Notes under the pieces: model-generated | What the model was told of the DNA's origin: nothing | The model's input: only the letters and a program-made list of their open reading frames with translations | Database searches by the model: none | Made by a program: the position numbers and the translations under genes | Origin: SHLQ01 sp964494395 | GTDB taxonomy: Bacteria > Actinomycetota > Acidimicrobiia > Acidimicrobiales > SHLQ01 | Length of the DNA stretch: 21,365 bases | Reading direction: 5' to 3' | NCBI GenBank assembly: GCA_964494395.1 | Contig: CAZBTI010000051.1 | Span: forward strand, 1 to 21,365 | In this document: positions 15,532 through 21,365 of the stretch, one piece after another | Layout: each line of letters starts with the position of its first letter | How positions within the stretch are numbered: position 1 is the first letter of the stretch

Positions 15532-16705
15532 GACTCTCCTCGGTGAGGTTTACAACGTCTTGCCAAGTGCCGGTCTCGGTCGACTTGATCAGCGCCGCTT
15601 GCACGCTGACGTAGTCGACAGCTTCTTTGAAACTGGCCGAGTGCTTGGTTCCCGAAGCGACCGCTTTCAAATACTCGTAGTCCTCAATCGTCACAAGGTC
15701 TTCGAACCCGATGCTGTTCGCGTCACCTGGTACGAAGTTGCCGTGGTACGGGTATCGGTCGCCGCCGCGAACAGTCGTGTATCCGCGGGCTTCGTCCTTC
15801 ATGAGAAAGAGCCCCATCTCGTTCATCGTCTCGAGGTTCCAGTTCGCGGCGCCCTTTGTTCCATACACGTCGAACGCGTTCTGGCTCTCCGGCCCAATGA
15901 TGGTGCGGCTGGTCTCAAAGGTTCCAATGGCGCCGTTCTCGAACTCGCAGAACGCCCCGAAGTAGTCCTCGTTGGTGACCTCACCGGTCGGGTCGCCGGG
16001 TTTGCCGCGGTCGTAGTGCGTTCCACCCTCCTTGGGGAGAGGACGATCGGTGATGAACGTCTTCTGCATACCCATGACCTTCGTGATGGGTCCAACCAGC
16101 ATGTGAGCGAGGTCCATCGAATGCGACAGGATGTCGGTGCTTACGCCGTACCCCGACTGGTCGACCTTGAAGCGCCAACTGAGCAAGCCCATGGGGTCGG
16201 CGCCGTACATCGAGAAGAAGCGACCCCGGTAGTTCGTAATCTCGCCGAGTTCGCCTTCGACGATGAGGTTCTTGAGGTACTGGACCAGCGGAGCGAAGCG
16301 ATAGTTGTAGCCAACGCCGGTGATAACGCCAGCATCTCGAGCGGCCTTCTCGACGCGCACCGTTTGGTCGGGACGGCCGCCGACTGGCTTCTCGCAGAAG
16401 ATGTGCTTGCCGGCTTCGGCAGCTGCCACACAGATCTCTTCGTGCAACATGTTGGGCGCCGTGCAGGTGACGACGTCGATGTCGTCGCGCTCCATGATCT
16501 CGCGCCAGTCGGCTACCGACTCTTCGAATCCAAAGTCGCCAATCGCAGCGTCTCGTCGTTCTTCTGAGTTGTCAGCACAGATGGCAAGCACTGGGTCATA
16601 TTCGCGATCGCTAAAGAGGTGAGGGATGCGGGCATAGCTACGGCTATGGGCTTGACCCATCCAGCCGAGGCCGATGACGCCGATGCGTAGAGGTTGACGG
16701 TCCAT
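15524..16705 (-). CDS. Second Gfo/Idh/MocA dehydrogenase (inositol or derivative dehydrogenase)
   Basis: The 393-residue protein is longer than the other family member in this operon. The Rossmann motif is GLGWMG (12-17), followed by CEKPVGG with catalytic Lys106, GVGYNYRFAP, and STDILSHSMDLAHML giving Asp191 and His195. Extra sequence in the C-terminal domain (about 230-330, with MYGADPMG and RGGDRYPYHG) resembles the longer IolG/IolW/MocA-type and glucose-fructose-oxidoreductase-like members. Substrate is not readable. It may oxidise a different inositol isomer or an O-methyl or amino-inositol, so that with the other dehydrogenase it could epimerise through a shared ketone. The ATG at 16705 is preceded by AAGGAAA. 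It overlaps iolD by eight bases. Confidence 0.88.
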   Translation of the reverse strand: MDRQPLRIGVIGLGWMGQAHSRSYARIPHLFSDREYDPVLAICADNSEERRDAAIGDFGFEESVADWREIMERDDIDVVTCTAPNMLHEEICVAAAEAGKHIFCEKPVGGRPDQTVRVEKAARDAGVITGVGYNYRFAPLVQYLKNLIVEGELGEITNYRGRFFSMYGADPMGLLSWRFKVDQSGYGVSTDILSHSMDLAHMLVGPITKVMGMQKTFITDRPLPKEGGTHYDRGKPGDPTGEVTNEDYFGAFCEFENGAIGTFETSRTIIGPESQNAFDVYGTKGAANWNLETMNEMGLFLMKDEARGYTTVRGGDRYPYHGNFVPGDANSIGFEDLVTIEDYEYLKAVASGTKHSASFKEAVDYVSVQAALIKSTETGTWQDVVNLTEESHG

Positions 16706-16722
16706 AGTTTCCTTGCCTTCAA

Positions 16723-16821
16723 TCAGCGCGCGAGCGCACGGTTGGATCGTTCGAGAACTTCAGGTTTGAGGAGCTGCGAAAGCCCGTGCATTGATGAGGC
16801 CCGTCGTTGTGCCCGATTCAT
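16723..16821 (-). CDS. Small translationally coupled ORF of unknown function
   Basis: This 32-codon frame starts with an ATG that overlaps the iolC stop as ATGA and ends 17 bases before the next gene. Its product is basic, beginning MNRAQRRASS and ending LLKPEVLERSNRALAR. It fills most of the 112-base gap between iolC and the second dehydrogenase, which is otherwise the second-largest gap in the operon. It could be a real small protein, a coupling leader for the downstream gene, or the remnant of a deleted gene. No homologue is recognised. Confidence 0.4.
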   Translation of the reverse strand: MNRAQRRASSMHGLSQLLKPEVLERSNRALAR

Positions 16822-17774
16822 GACGGATCCCGTTCGGCGAGCAGTGTGGTGATGTCTTCGAGGGTCGGCATATCATCGGCGCACATCAGGCGACTAGCGA
16901 CGATGGCGCCCGCTGCATTGCCCCACTTGATGATGGTTTCTGGGTCCCAGCCCGACAGCAGTCCATGGCAGAAGGCCCCGCCAAATGCGTCGCCTGAACC
17001 GAGCCCCGAGACGACGTCGACGAGGTACGGAGGCACTGAAACCCGTTGGCCGTCGGCGGTGGCGATCATGACGCCGTCGCCGCCCAACTTCATGACCGCC
17101 ATCTCGAGTCCTGCTTCGAGCAATCGATCGGCTGCGACGTTGAGGTCGCGGGTTCCGACCGCGATCTCGCATTCGTCCTTATTGCCGATCGCGATGGTGA
17201 ACTGGTCGAGCATCGGCGCTATTGCCTCGGCGGCTTGCTCCTTCGACTCCCAGAACATCGGACGCCAATCGAGATCGAGCACGGTGTGGGCTCGCCGTTC
17301 GCGAATCCCGAGGAGTTCTGTAGAGACCGCCCCCGAATGTTCATCGCTGAACCGCGACGCAGGTATCCAGAAGATGGGCACATCTCGAACGACATCGAGA
17401 TCAATATCGGTAACTTCGATGTTCTGATCGGGGGCTCGAGGCTCTCGGTAGAAGATGATCGACGGGTCTTCAGGTGGATCGAGTTCGGCGAAAGCCAACG
17501 GCGTCTGAAGCTCAGAGTCGGTTGCGATGAAACGATTGTCGACGTTGAACGTGTGCTCGAGCGCATGACGTACGTAGTCGCCGAACTGATCGTCGCCAAC
17601 CTTTGTGCAGAGCGCGACGCGACGGCCCAGCCGAGCTGCGGCGACGGCAACGTTCGTGGCGGTCCCACCTATCGACTTGCGGAAGCTTGTGACGTTCCGC
17701 ATCGGCTCGCCGACCTGCTCGGCATAGAGATCGACACTGACTCGACCAAGCGTCAGGATTTCAAGATCGGTCAT
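16818..17774 (-). CDS. iolC: 5-dehydro-2-deoxygluconokinase (IolC), PfkB family
   Basis: The protein has 318 residues. IolC phosphorylates 2-deoxy-5-keto-gluconate to its 6-phosphate, which the operon's aldolase then cleaves. It begins with the IolC-type pattern LTLGRVSVDLYAEQVG, followed by the SFRKSIGGTATNVAVAAARLG block with the substrate-site GG at 36-37. It ends with the anion hole and catalytic base GLGSGDAFGGAF (catalytic Asp262). It lacks the C-terminal DUF2090 aldolase domain fused to IolC in many Proteobacteria, which fits with a separate aldolase gene here. The ATG at 17774 has GGAG five bases before it (- strand bases of 17780-17783); the GTG at 17780 overlaps that site and is less likely. 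It starts 41 bases after the ABC ATPase stop. Confidence 0.92.
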   Translation of the reverse strand: MTDLEILTLGRVSVDLYAEQVGEPMRNVTSFRKSIGGTATNVAVAAARLGRRVALCTKVGDDQFGDYVRHALEHTFNVDNRFIATDSELQTPLAFAELDPPEDPSIIFYREPRAPDQNIEVTDIDLDVVRDVPIFWIPASRFSDEHSGAVSTELLGIRERRAHTVLDLDWRPMFWESKEQAAEAIAPMLDQFTIAIGNKDECEIAVGTRDLNVAADRLLEAGLEMAVMKLGGDGVMIATADGQRVSVPPYLVDVVSGLGSGDAFGGAFCHGLLSGWDPETIIKWGNAAGAIVASRLMCADDMPTLEDITTLLAERDPS

Positions 17775-17815
17775 CGCCACTCCATTGATTTAGGTCGCGC
17801 CCGGCTTTGCGAGCG

Positions 17816-18613
17816 CTAGCTCTTCTTGACGCCCGAGATCGCTTCTTCAAGCTCTGCTTGGAGTTCTTGAAGTTCCGCTCCACCGGCCATGAGCGCGGTG
17901 AGTTCTTGCTGCGAGATGTCTTCCTTGGCGAAGCTGCCCAAAGACTTGCCACGGTTAAGGATGAGAAAGCGATCACCTACCGGGTACGCATGCGCGGGGT
18001 TGTGCGTGATGAAGATCACGGCCAAGTTCTGGTTCCGGGCCTCGACAATGCGCTTCAGCACGACGCCGGATTGCTTCACACCGAGTGCCGACGTGGGCTC
18101 ATCCAAGATCAGCACCTGTGCTCCGAAGTAACCAGCGCGGGCGATTGCGACCGACTGTCGCTCGCCACCCGAGAGGGTTCCGACGGGTTGTTCTGGGTCT
18201 CGAATATCGATGCCCATCTTGCCCATCTCTTCGACAGCGATTCGCATGGCCTTGTTTTGATCAATCCACTTGAAGGGGCCCACGCGCTTTGTTGGTTCGG
18301 CGCCGAGAAAGAAGTTGCGCCACACCGACATCAGCGGCACCATCGCAAGATCCTGGTACACAGTCGCAATGCCGGCATCGAGAGAGTCGCGTGGCGAGCC
18401 GAAGTTCACCTCTTTACCGTTGAGCAGGATCGAGCCTTCTGATTGCTGGTGGACACCCGCCAAGATCTTGATGAACGTCGACTTACCAGCGCCATTGTCG
18501 CCGAGCACACACGTGACTTCACCCGCGTTGACGACGGTGCTCACGCCTTCGAGAGCGATGATGTTTCCGTAGAACTTCGAAATGTTCTCGAGTTCGAGCA
18601 GATTATTAGCCAT
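17816..18613 (-). CDS. Sugar ABC transporter ATP-binding protein, single domain
   Basis: The 265-residue ATPase shows Walker A GDNGAGKST (38-46), a Q-loop Gln87, the signature LSGGERQSVAIAR from 147, Walker B LILDEPTSAL (168-177) and the switch histidine in FITHN (204). It is closest in style to the CUT2 (ribose/fructose/inositol) importers. Many CUT2 ATPases are tandem-duplicated at about 500 residues, while this one has a single nucleotide-binding domain, as in FrcA, so two copies should pair in the complex. The C-terminus is a short Glu-rich helix (ELQELQAELEEAI). The ATG at 18613 has AGGAGG seven bases upstream. It lies between the permease gene and iolC, so it probably powers uptake of the cyclitol. 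Confidence 0.93.
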   Translation of the reverse strand: MANNLLELENISKFYGNIIALEGVSTVVNAGEVTCVLGDNGAGKSTFIKILAGVHQQSEGSILLNGKEVNFGSPRDSLDAGIATVYQDLAMVPLMSVWRNFFLGAEPTKRVGPFKWIDQNKAMRIAVEEMGKMGIDIRDPEQPVGTLSGGERQSVAIARAGYFGAQVLILDEPTSALGVKQSGVVLKRIVEARNQNLAVIFITHNPAHAYPVGDRFLILNRGKSLGSFAKEDISQQELTALMAGGAELQELQAELEEAISGVKKS

Positions 18614-18633
18614 GTCTTTGCCTCCTCGGGTTG

Positions 18634-20622
18634 TTAGCGCCGGACCGATTCGGCCTGGTCACGGATGTAGCGGTTGGCGATCACCGCGAGCAGCAAGATC
18701 ACGCCAAGGAAAACGAAGCGCCAGTCGGTGTTCCAACGAGCCGCCTGAATGCCGACGAGCGACATTGCCATGATGGCTGCACCAAGCCCCGCACCGACCG
18801 CCGTTCCATAGCCGCCGGTAAGGAGCGTGCCGCCGACAACCGCCGCGATGATGTACTCGAATTCTTCGCCGTCGCCCGCTCCGGCCTGCAAGCTGCTGAG
18901 ACGGAAGGCCAAGAGCATGCCGACAAGCCATGCAGCTCCCGACACGATCATGAAGAGCTGCGTCTTCGTGCGGGCTGCAGGTACACCGACTTGGCGGGAG
19001 GCTTGGGCGTTACCGCCGACAGCGAATGTCCACGAGCCAAAGCGAGTGCGGGCCAAGATCCATGCCATGACGGCAGTGAAGGCGAAGAACCAAAGCATAC
19101 GGACCGAGAATCGAGCCGGGTTGACCTGAGCTTCGAGTTCGGCATCGGTGACGAAGAGATGGCGAAGGATGACCGCAATGATGATGAGAACTAGGCCGAC
19201 CACTAGGCCCTTCGTGCCGAGTTGGTCGGCCGCAGCATCGACTTTTCGGCGTTCCTGAAAGCGAAGCCCGAGCACCGACCAAACAAACAATGCGAGAGCA
19301 ACGAACAGAAATGCGGAGAAGAGTTCGGTGCGAAACTTCTCGGCTTCCGATGACGCCCGAATAACGAAGGCGAACCCAGCAACGCTCCCTGCGACGATCG
19401 TCGATACGAACAATTTGGTAAGTGGATTGGTACCGAGCGCTTTGTGCCCGGCGGCCATCAACAGCGAGAAACCAACGCCACCGATAAGCATCATCAGCAC
19501 GGCCCGAAGTCCCTGAACGGTGAACGGGAAGAAGAGCGTCTCTGCGTTGTTCGAGTCGATGACGAACGAGAGGACTGACGCAGCGCCGACCCCGATGAGG
19601 CCGGGGATGAGGAACTTCATGATTCCGCTGTGGAGTTGTAGTTGGCCTGCTTCGGAGACCGTCTCGTAACGCCACGTGGCAAACCCATACAAGCCAACGA
19701 GAACTCCAACACCGAGCACTGCGGCAGCGATGAAGTTGGAGCTCACTCCATCGGTGGTGTGCATCAGGAAGATCGACGCAGCGACCCCTGCGAGACCCGC
19801 TCCAAAGATGGGAACACCGGCGGCGGACTTTTCTTCTCGCCGGGCGAAGTGCATCTCACATACGGCGAGCGAGATGAGAATTGCGCCGATGATGGGGAGA
19901 CCGATGTAAAAGATGTCTCGACCGTTCCAAACATTTTCGTTCCGGATCCATTCACCCGCGAAGATCGGCCGCCAGAAGTCGTACCCACCGGTCTCTTCTG
20001 GGTCGAAGCTCACCGAGATCTGATCGGTGAGCAACTTCGCTAAGCCGAGTTTGAGTCCGCGCAGTATGAAGAACGTGGCGAGTGTGACAATGAAGCTCGG
20101 CAGCGCGGTCTTTTCGACCATCAGGCCGTTGAAGTAGCCAATGATCATCGCGACGGCGAACGAGAGCGGTACGGCGATCCAGATACTGATTCCGAGCCCA
20201 CCGAGGTCGCCGGTTTCTTTGATGAGCAGAATGAACAGCAGACCCATGGCGCCGGTGTTGGCGCCCGAGGAAAGGTCAAATTCTCCGCCGATCATGAGCA
20301 TCGAAACGGCCACAGCCATGATGCCGAGGGTGGATGCGGTATCGAGCCAGTTCTGTGTCTGGCCCGTCGTACCGAAGTTGAGCGATACCGCCCAGAAGAA
20401 TGTCCAGACCCCGATCACGCCGATGATGGCGCCGATCTCCGGTCGAATAAAGAGCCGTTGGAAGATGCTGCGGTACGCGAGGCGTTCATCGCCTGCAGCG
20501 GCCGCCTTTGTTGCCTCCGCCACCGATGGTTCTCCGTCGGTAGCTGAATCTGTCAAGTTCAGTGCATCAACCTCTTCATCAGGTTCATCTACCGCACTGT
20601 TCGGGACCGTAGTCTCCGACAT
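18634..20622 (-). CDS. CUT2-type sugar ABC transporter permease with large central insertion
   Basis: The protein has 662 residues, about twice the usual 320-350 of RbsC-like permeases. An acidic cytoplasmic tail covers residues 1-50. The first half of a BPD_transp_2 permease follows, with GGEFDLSSG (112-120), GYFNGLMVEKTALPSFIVTLATFFILRGL (only its ends are informative), then about 250 extra residues (roughly 235-490) with up to eight hydrophobic segments. The normal domain resumes with RTRFGSWTFAVGGNAQASRQVGV (the ATPase-contact loop, 525-547) and ends with two or three membrane helices. The frame is continuous, so this is an insertion rather than two fused genes. The ATG at 20622 has GGAGG seven bases before it. 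The stop lies 20 bases before the ATPase gene. Confidence 0.9.
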   Translation of the reverse strand: MSETTVPNSAVDEPDEEVDALNLTDSATDGEPSVAEATKAAAAGDERLAYRSIFQRLFIRPEIGAIIGVIGVWTFFWAVSLNFGTTGQTQNWLDTASTLGIMAVAVSMLMIGGEFDLSSGANTGAMGLLFILLIKETGDLGGLGISIWIAVPLSFAVAMIIGYFNGLMVEKTALPSFIVTLATFFILRGLKLGLAKLLTDQISVSFDPEETGGYDFWRPIFAGEWIRNENVWNGRDIFYIGLPIIGAILISLAVCEMHFARREEKSAAGVPIFGAGLAGVAASIFLMHTTDGVSSNFIAAAVLGVGVLVGLYGFATWRYETVSEAGQLQLHSGIMKFLIPGLIGVGAASVLSFVIDSNNAETLFFPFTVQGLRAVLMMLIGGVGFSLLMAAGHKALGTNPLTKLFVSTIVAGSVAGFAFVIRASSEAEKFRTELFSAFLFVALALFVWSVLGLRFQERRKVDAAADQLGTKGLVVGLVLIIIAVILRHLFVTDAELEAQVNPARFSVRMLWFFAFTAVMAWILARTRFGSWTFAVGGNAQASRQVGVPAARTKTQLFMIVSGAAWLVGMLLAFRLSSLQAGAGDGEEFEYIIAAVVGGTLLTGGYGTAVGAGLGAAIMAMSLVGIQAARWNTDWRFVFLGVILLLAVIANRYIRDQAESVRR

Positions 20623-20689
20623 TTTTGCCCCTCCTCTATGCCAACTTTCATCGACGAAGATCGTTCTGCGCTATCCGCGCCTTCCCGCC

Positions 20690-20739
20690 AGCACGGGGCC
20701 TGGTCGCTTCCCGCAATTCTCGCGACCAGGCCCGGTGCT
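20690..20739 (-). other. Strong intercistronic hairpin between binding-protein and permease genes
   Basis: Two 18-base arms (20690-20707 and 20722-20739) are complementary with a single mismatch, including a perfect GGGCCTGGTCGC/GCGACCAGGCCC core, around a 14-base loop. It starts 43 bases after the binding-protein stop and ends 67 bases before the permease start. No T-run follows on the - strand, so it is more likely an mRNA-stabilising or partial-attenuating stem than a full terminator. Such stems commonly let the binding protein be made in excess over membrane subunits. Confidence 0.75.
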
Positions 20740-20782
20740 TCACTTAGGCGCCCGCAATGGACGCCATAGTGCGTGCTGATTA

Positions 20783-21364
20783 CTAGCGAGTGCCTGCCTC
20801 GGAAAGGCTGAGCACGTCGGCTGCGTTGTCTGCGGTGACGAAGCCAGGACCGGTGAGAATTGGAAGTCCGCCACCGATCGTGTTTGCGTTCGTCTGGAAG
20901 AGGAACAGCTGAAGGATTGGCAGGTAACCCTGGAGGTACTGCTGCTGATCGACGGTGAAGAGGATGTTGCCACCCTCGATCTCGCCGAGGAGCTCTGGTG
21001 TGAGGTCGAAACCGCCGACCGTTACGTCACGGCCGAGGTCGCTCGCTGCACGCAGACCCGAAAGGGTGATTACTGGGCCAACGCCGAGGAAACCGTCGAT
21101 CGAGTCGTCGGCTGCCATCGCTGCGTTGATCGCAGCCTGCTGAGCAGTGGTATCAGCGTCGAGATCCATGAAACCAGTGGTTACGGTGCCGTCGAAGGTG
21201 TCTTCAAGACCGCCACAACGCTCGGTGAGACCGACGTTGTTCTGCTCTTGCTGACCGCAGAGAACGTGCGTGACGCCAGCGTCGTTAAAGCGGTCGCCCG
21301 CTGCCTGACCTGCGATGAACTCGGTCTGGCCAACGTGGGTCAGTGCGCCGATTTCTTGGTAGTC
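20783..21364 (-). CDS. Periplasmic sugar-binding protein of the ABC transporter (N-terminus beyond window)
   Basis: The C-terminal 193 residues of a Peripla_BP_4 (ribose-binding-like) lipoprotein or secreted protein are visible; the frame is open to the right edge, so the signal peptide is not seen. Typical features are THVGQTEFIAGQAAGDRF at the hinge, the Cys-containing GLTERCGG, an FDGTVTTGFMDLDAD segment preceding the helix, AADDSIDGFLGVGP, and the ligand or hinge block VTVGGFDLTPELLGEIEGGNILFTVDQQ. Two cysteines (in HVLCGQ and ERCGG) may form a disulfide. It is the first visible gene of the operon. Rhizobial MocB is in the same broad family, but ligand specificity cannot be read from sequence alone. 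Confidence 0.88.
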   Translation of the reverse strand, partial: DYQEIGALTHVGQTEFIAGQAAGDRFNDAGVTHVLCGQQEQNNVGLTERCGGLEDTFDGTVTTGFMDLDADTTAQQAAINAAMAADDSIDGFLGVGPVITLSGLRAASDLGRDVTVGGFDLTPELLGEIEGGNILFTVDQQQYLQGYLPILQLFLFQTNANTIGGGLPILTGPGFVTADNAADVLSLSEAGTR

Positions 21365-21365
21365 G

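Larger units (their letters stand above)
7620..21364 (-). other. Predicted cyclitol (inositol ether) catabolic operon
   Basis: Twelve clear genes and one mini-ORF run in one direction. Junctions are -8 to +35 bases, apart from the 160-base gap after the binding-protein gene and the 112 bases between the kinase and the first dehydrogenase that hold the mini-ORF. Transport genes come first, followed by iolC, a dehydrogenase, iolD, the desaturase/Rieske fusion, an RmlD-like gene, an iolG-like gene, an SDR, iolB and an aldolase. The promoter lies beyond the right edge. No regulator, IolE/MocC dehydratase or ferredoxin reductase is encoded in the visible part. Confidence 0.75.

Noticed and set aside
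15506..16567. 353-codon + strand frame opposite the second Gfo/Idh/MocA gene
   Set aside because: Mirror frame of a strongly conserved gene; the product is Val/Arg/Asp-rich without domain signals.

Overview
The window looks like a chromosomal segment of a high-GC actinobacterium. Evidence is GC-rich codon use, frequent GTG starts, clear purine-rich Shine-Dalgarno sites, a DUF2330 pair, and an Ala/Thr/Glu/Pro-rich lipoprotein linker. Acidimicrobiia (Ilumatobacter-like) is my best guess; this is inference and cannot be proven here. No rRNA, tRNA, CRISPR array, insertion sequence or phage gene was seen. Coding density is high: the longest stretch without a gene is about 250 bases (4471-4719).

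Left part (1-7542), mixed housekeeping and envelope genes. Two tandem paralogous DUF2330 membrane-anchored exported proteins lie on the + strand (the first is cut by the window edge). They converge on a membrane GGDEF/EAL protein on the - strand whose EAL half has lost metal ligands. Divergently from it runs an HAD-IB (SerB-like) phosphatase with a C-terminal hydrophobic tail. Then, on the - strand, come a small Cys4 zinc-ribbon-like protein and a lipoprotein with a PQQ-type glucose/sorbosone dehydrogenase domain behind a long disordered linker.

Right part (7620 to the right edge), one long - strand operon, read from right to left. It holds a periplasmic sugar-binding protein (cut by the edge), an oversized CUT2-type permease, a single-domain ABC ATPase, IolC kinase, a coupled 32-residue ORF, a Gfo/Idh/MocA dehydrogenase, IolD, a fatty-acid-desaturase/Rieske fusion, an RmlD-like reductase, a second Gfo/Idh/MocA (IolG-like) dehydrogenase, a short-chain dehydrogenase, IolB and a LacD/YihT-type class I aldolase. 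Most junctions are a few bases or overlap, so the genes are probably translated as one unit.

How they fit together (inference): the ABC system imports a cyclitol. The desaturase/Rieske fusion resembles rhizobial MocD joined to MocE, the oxygenase and ferredoxin thought to demethylate the rhizopine 3-O-methyl-scyllo-inosamine, and may remove an O-methyl group from an inositol ether. The dehydrogenases and reductase would oxidise or epimerise the ring. IolD, IolB, IolC and the aldolase would then take the ring-opened product to central metabolism. Two expected parts are not in the window: the IolE/MocC dehydratase and a ferredoxin reductase (MocF equivalent). The operon is therefore the most interesting object here: a candidate actinobacterial O-methyl-inositol (or rhizopine-like) catabolic system with a one-polypeptide MocDE.
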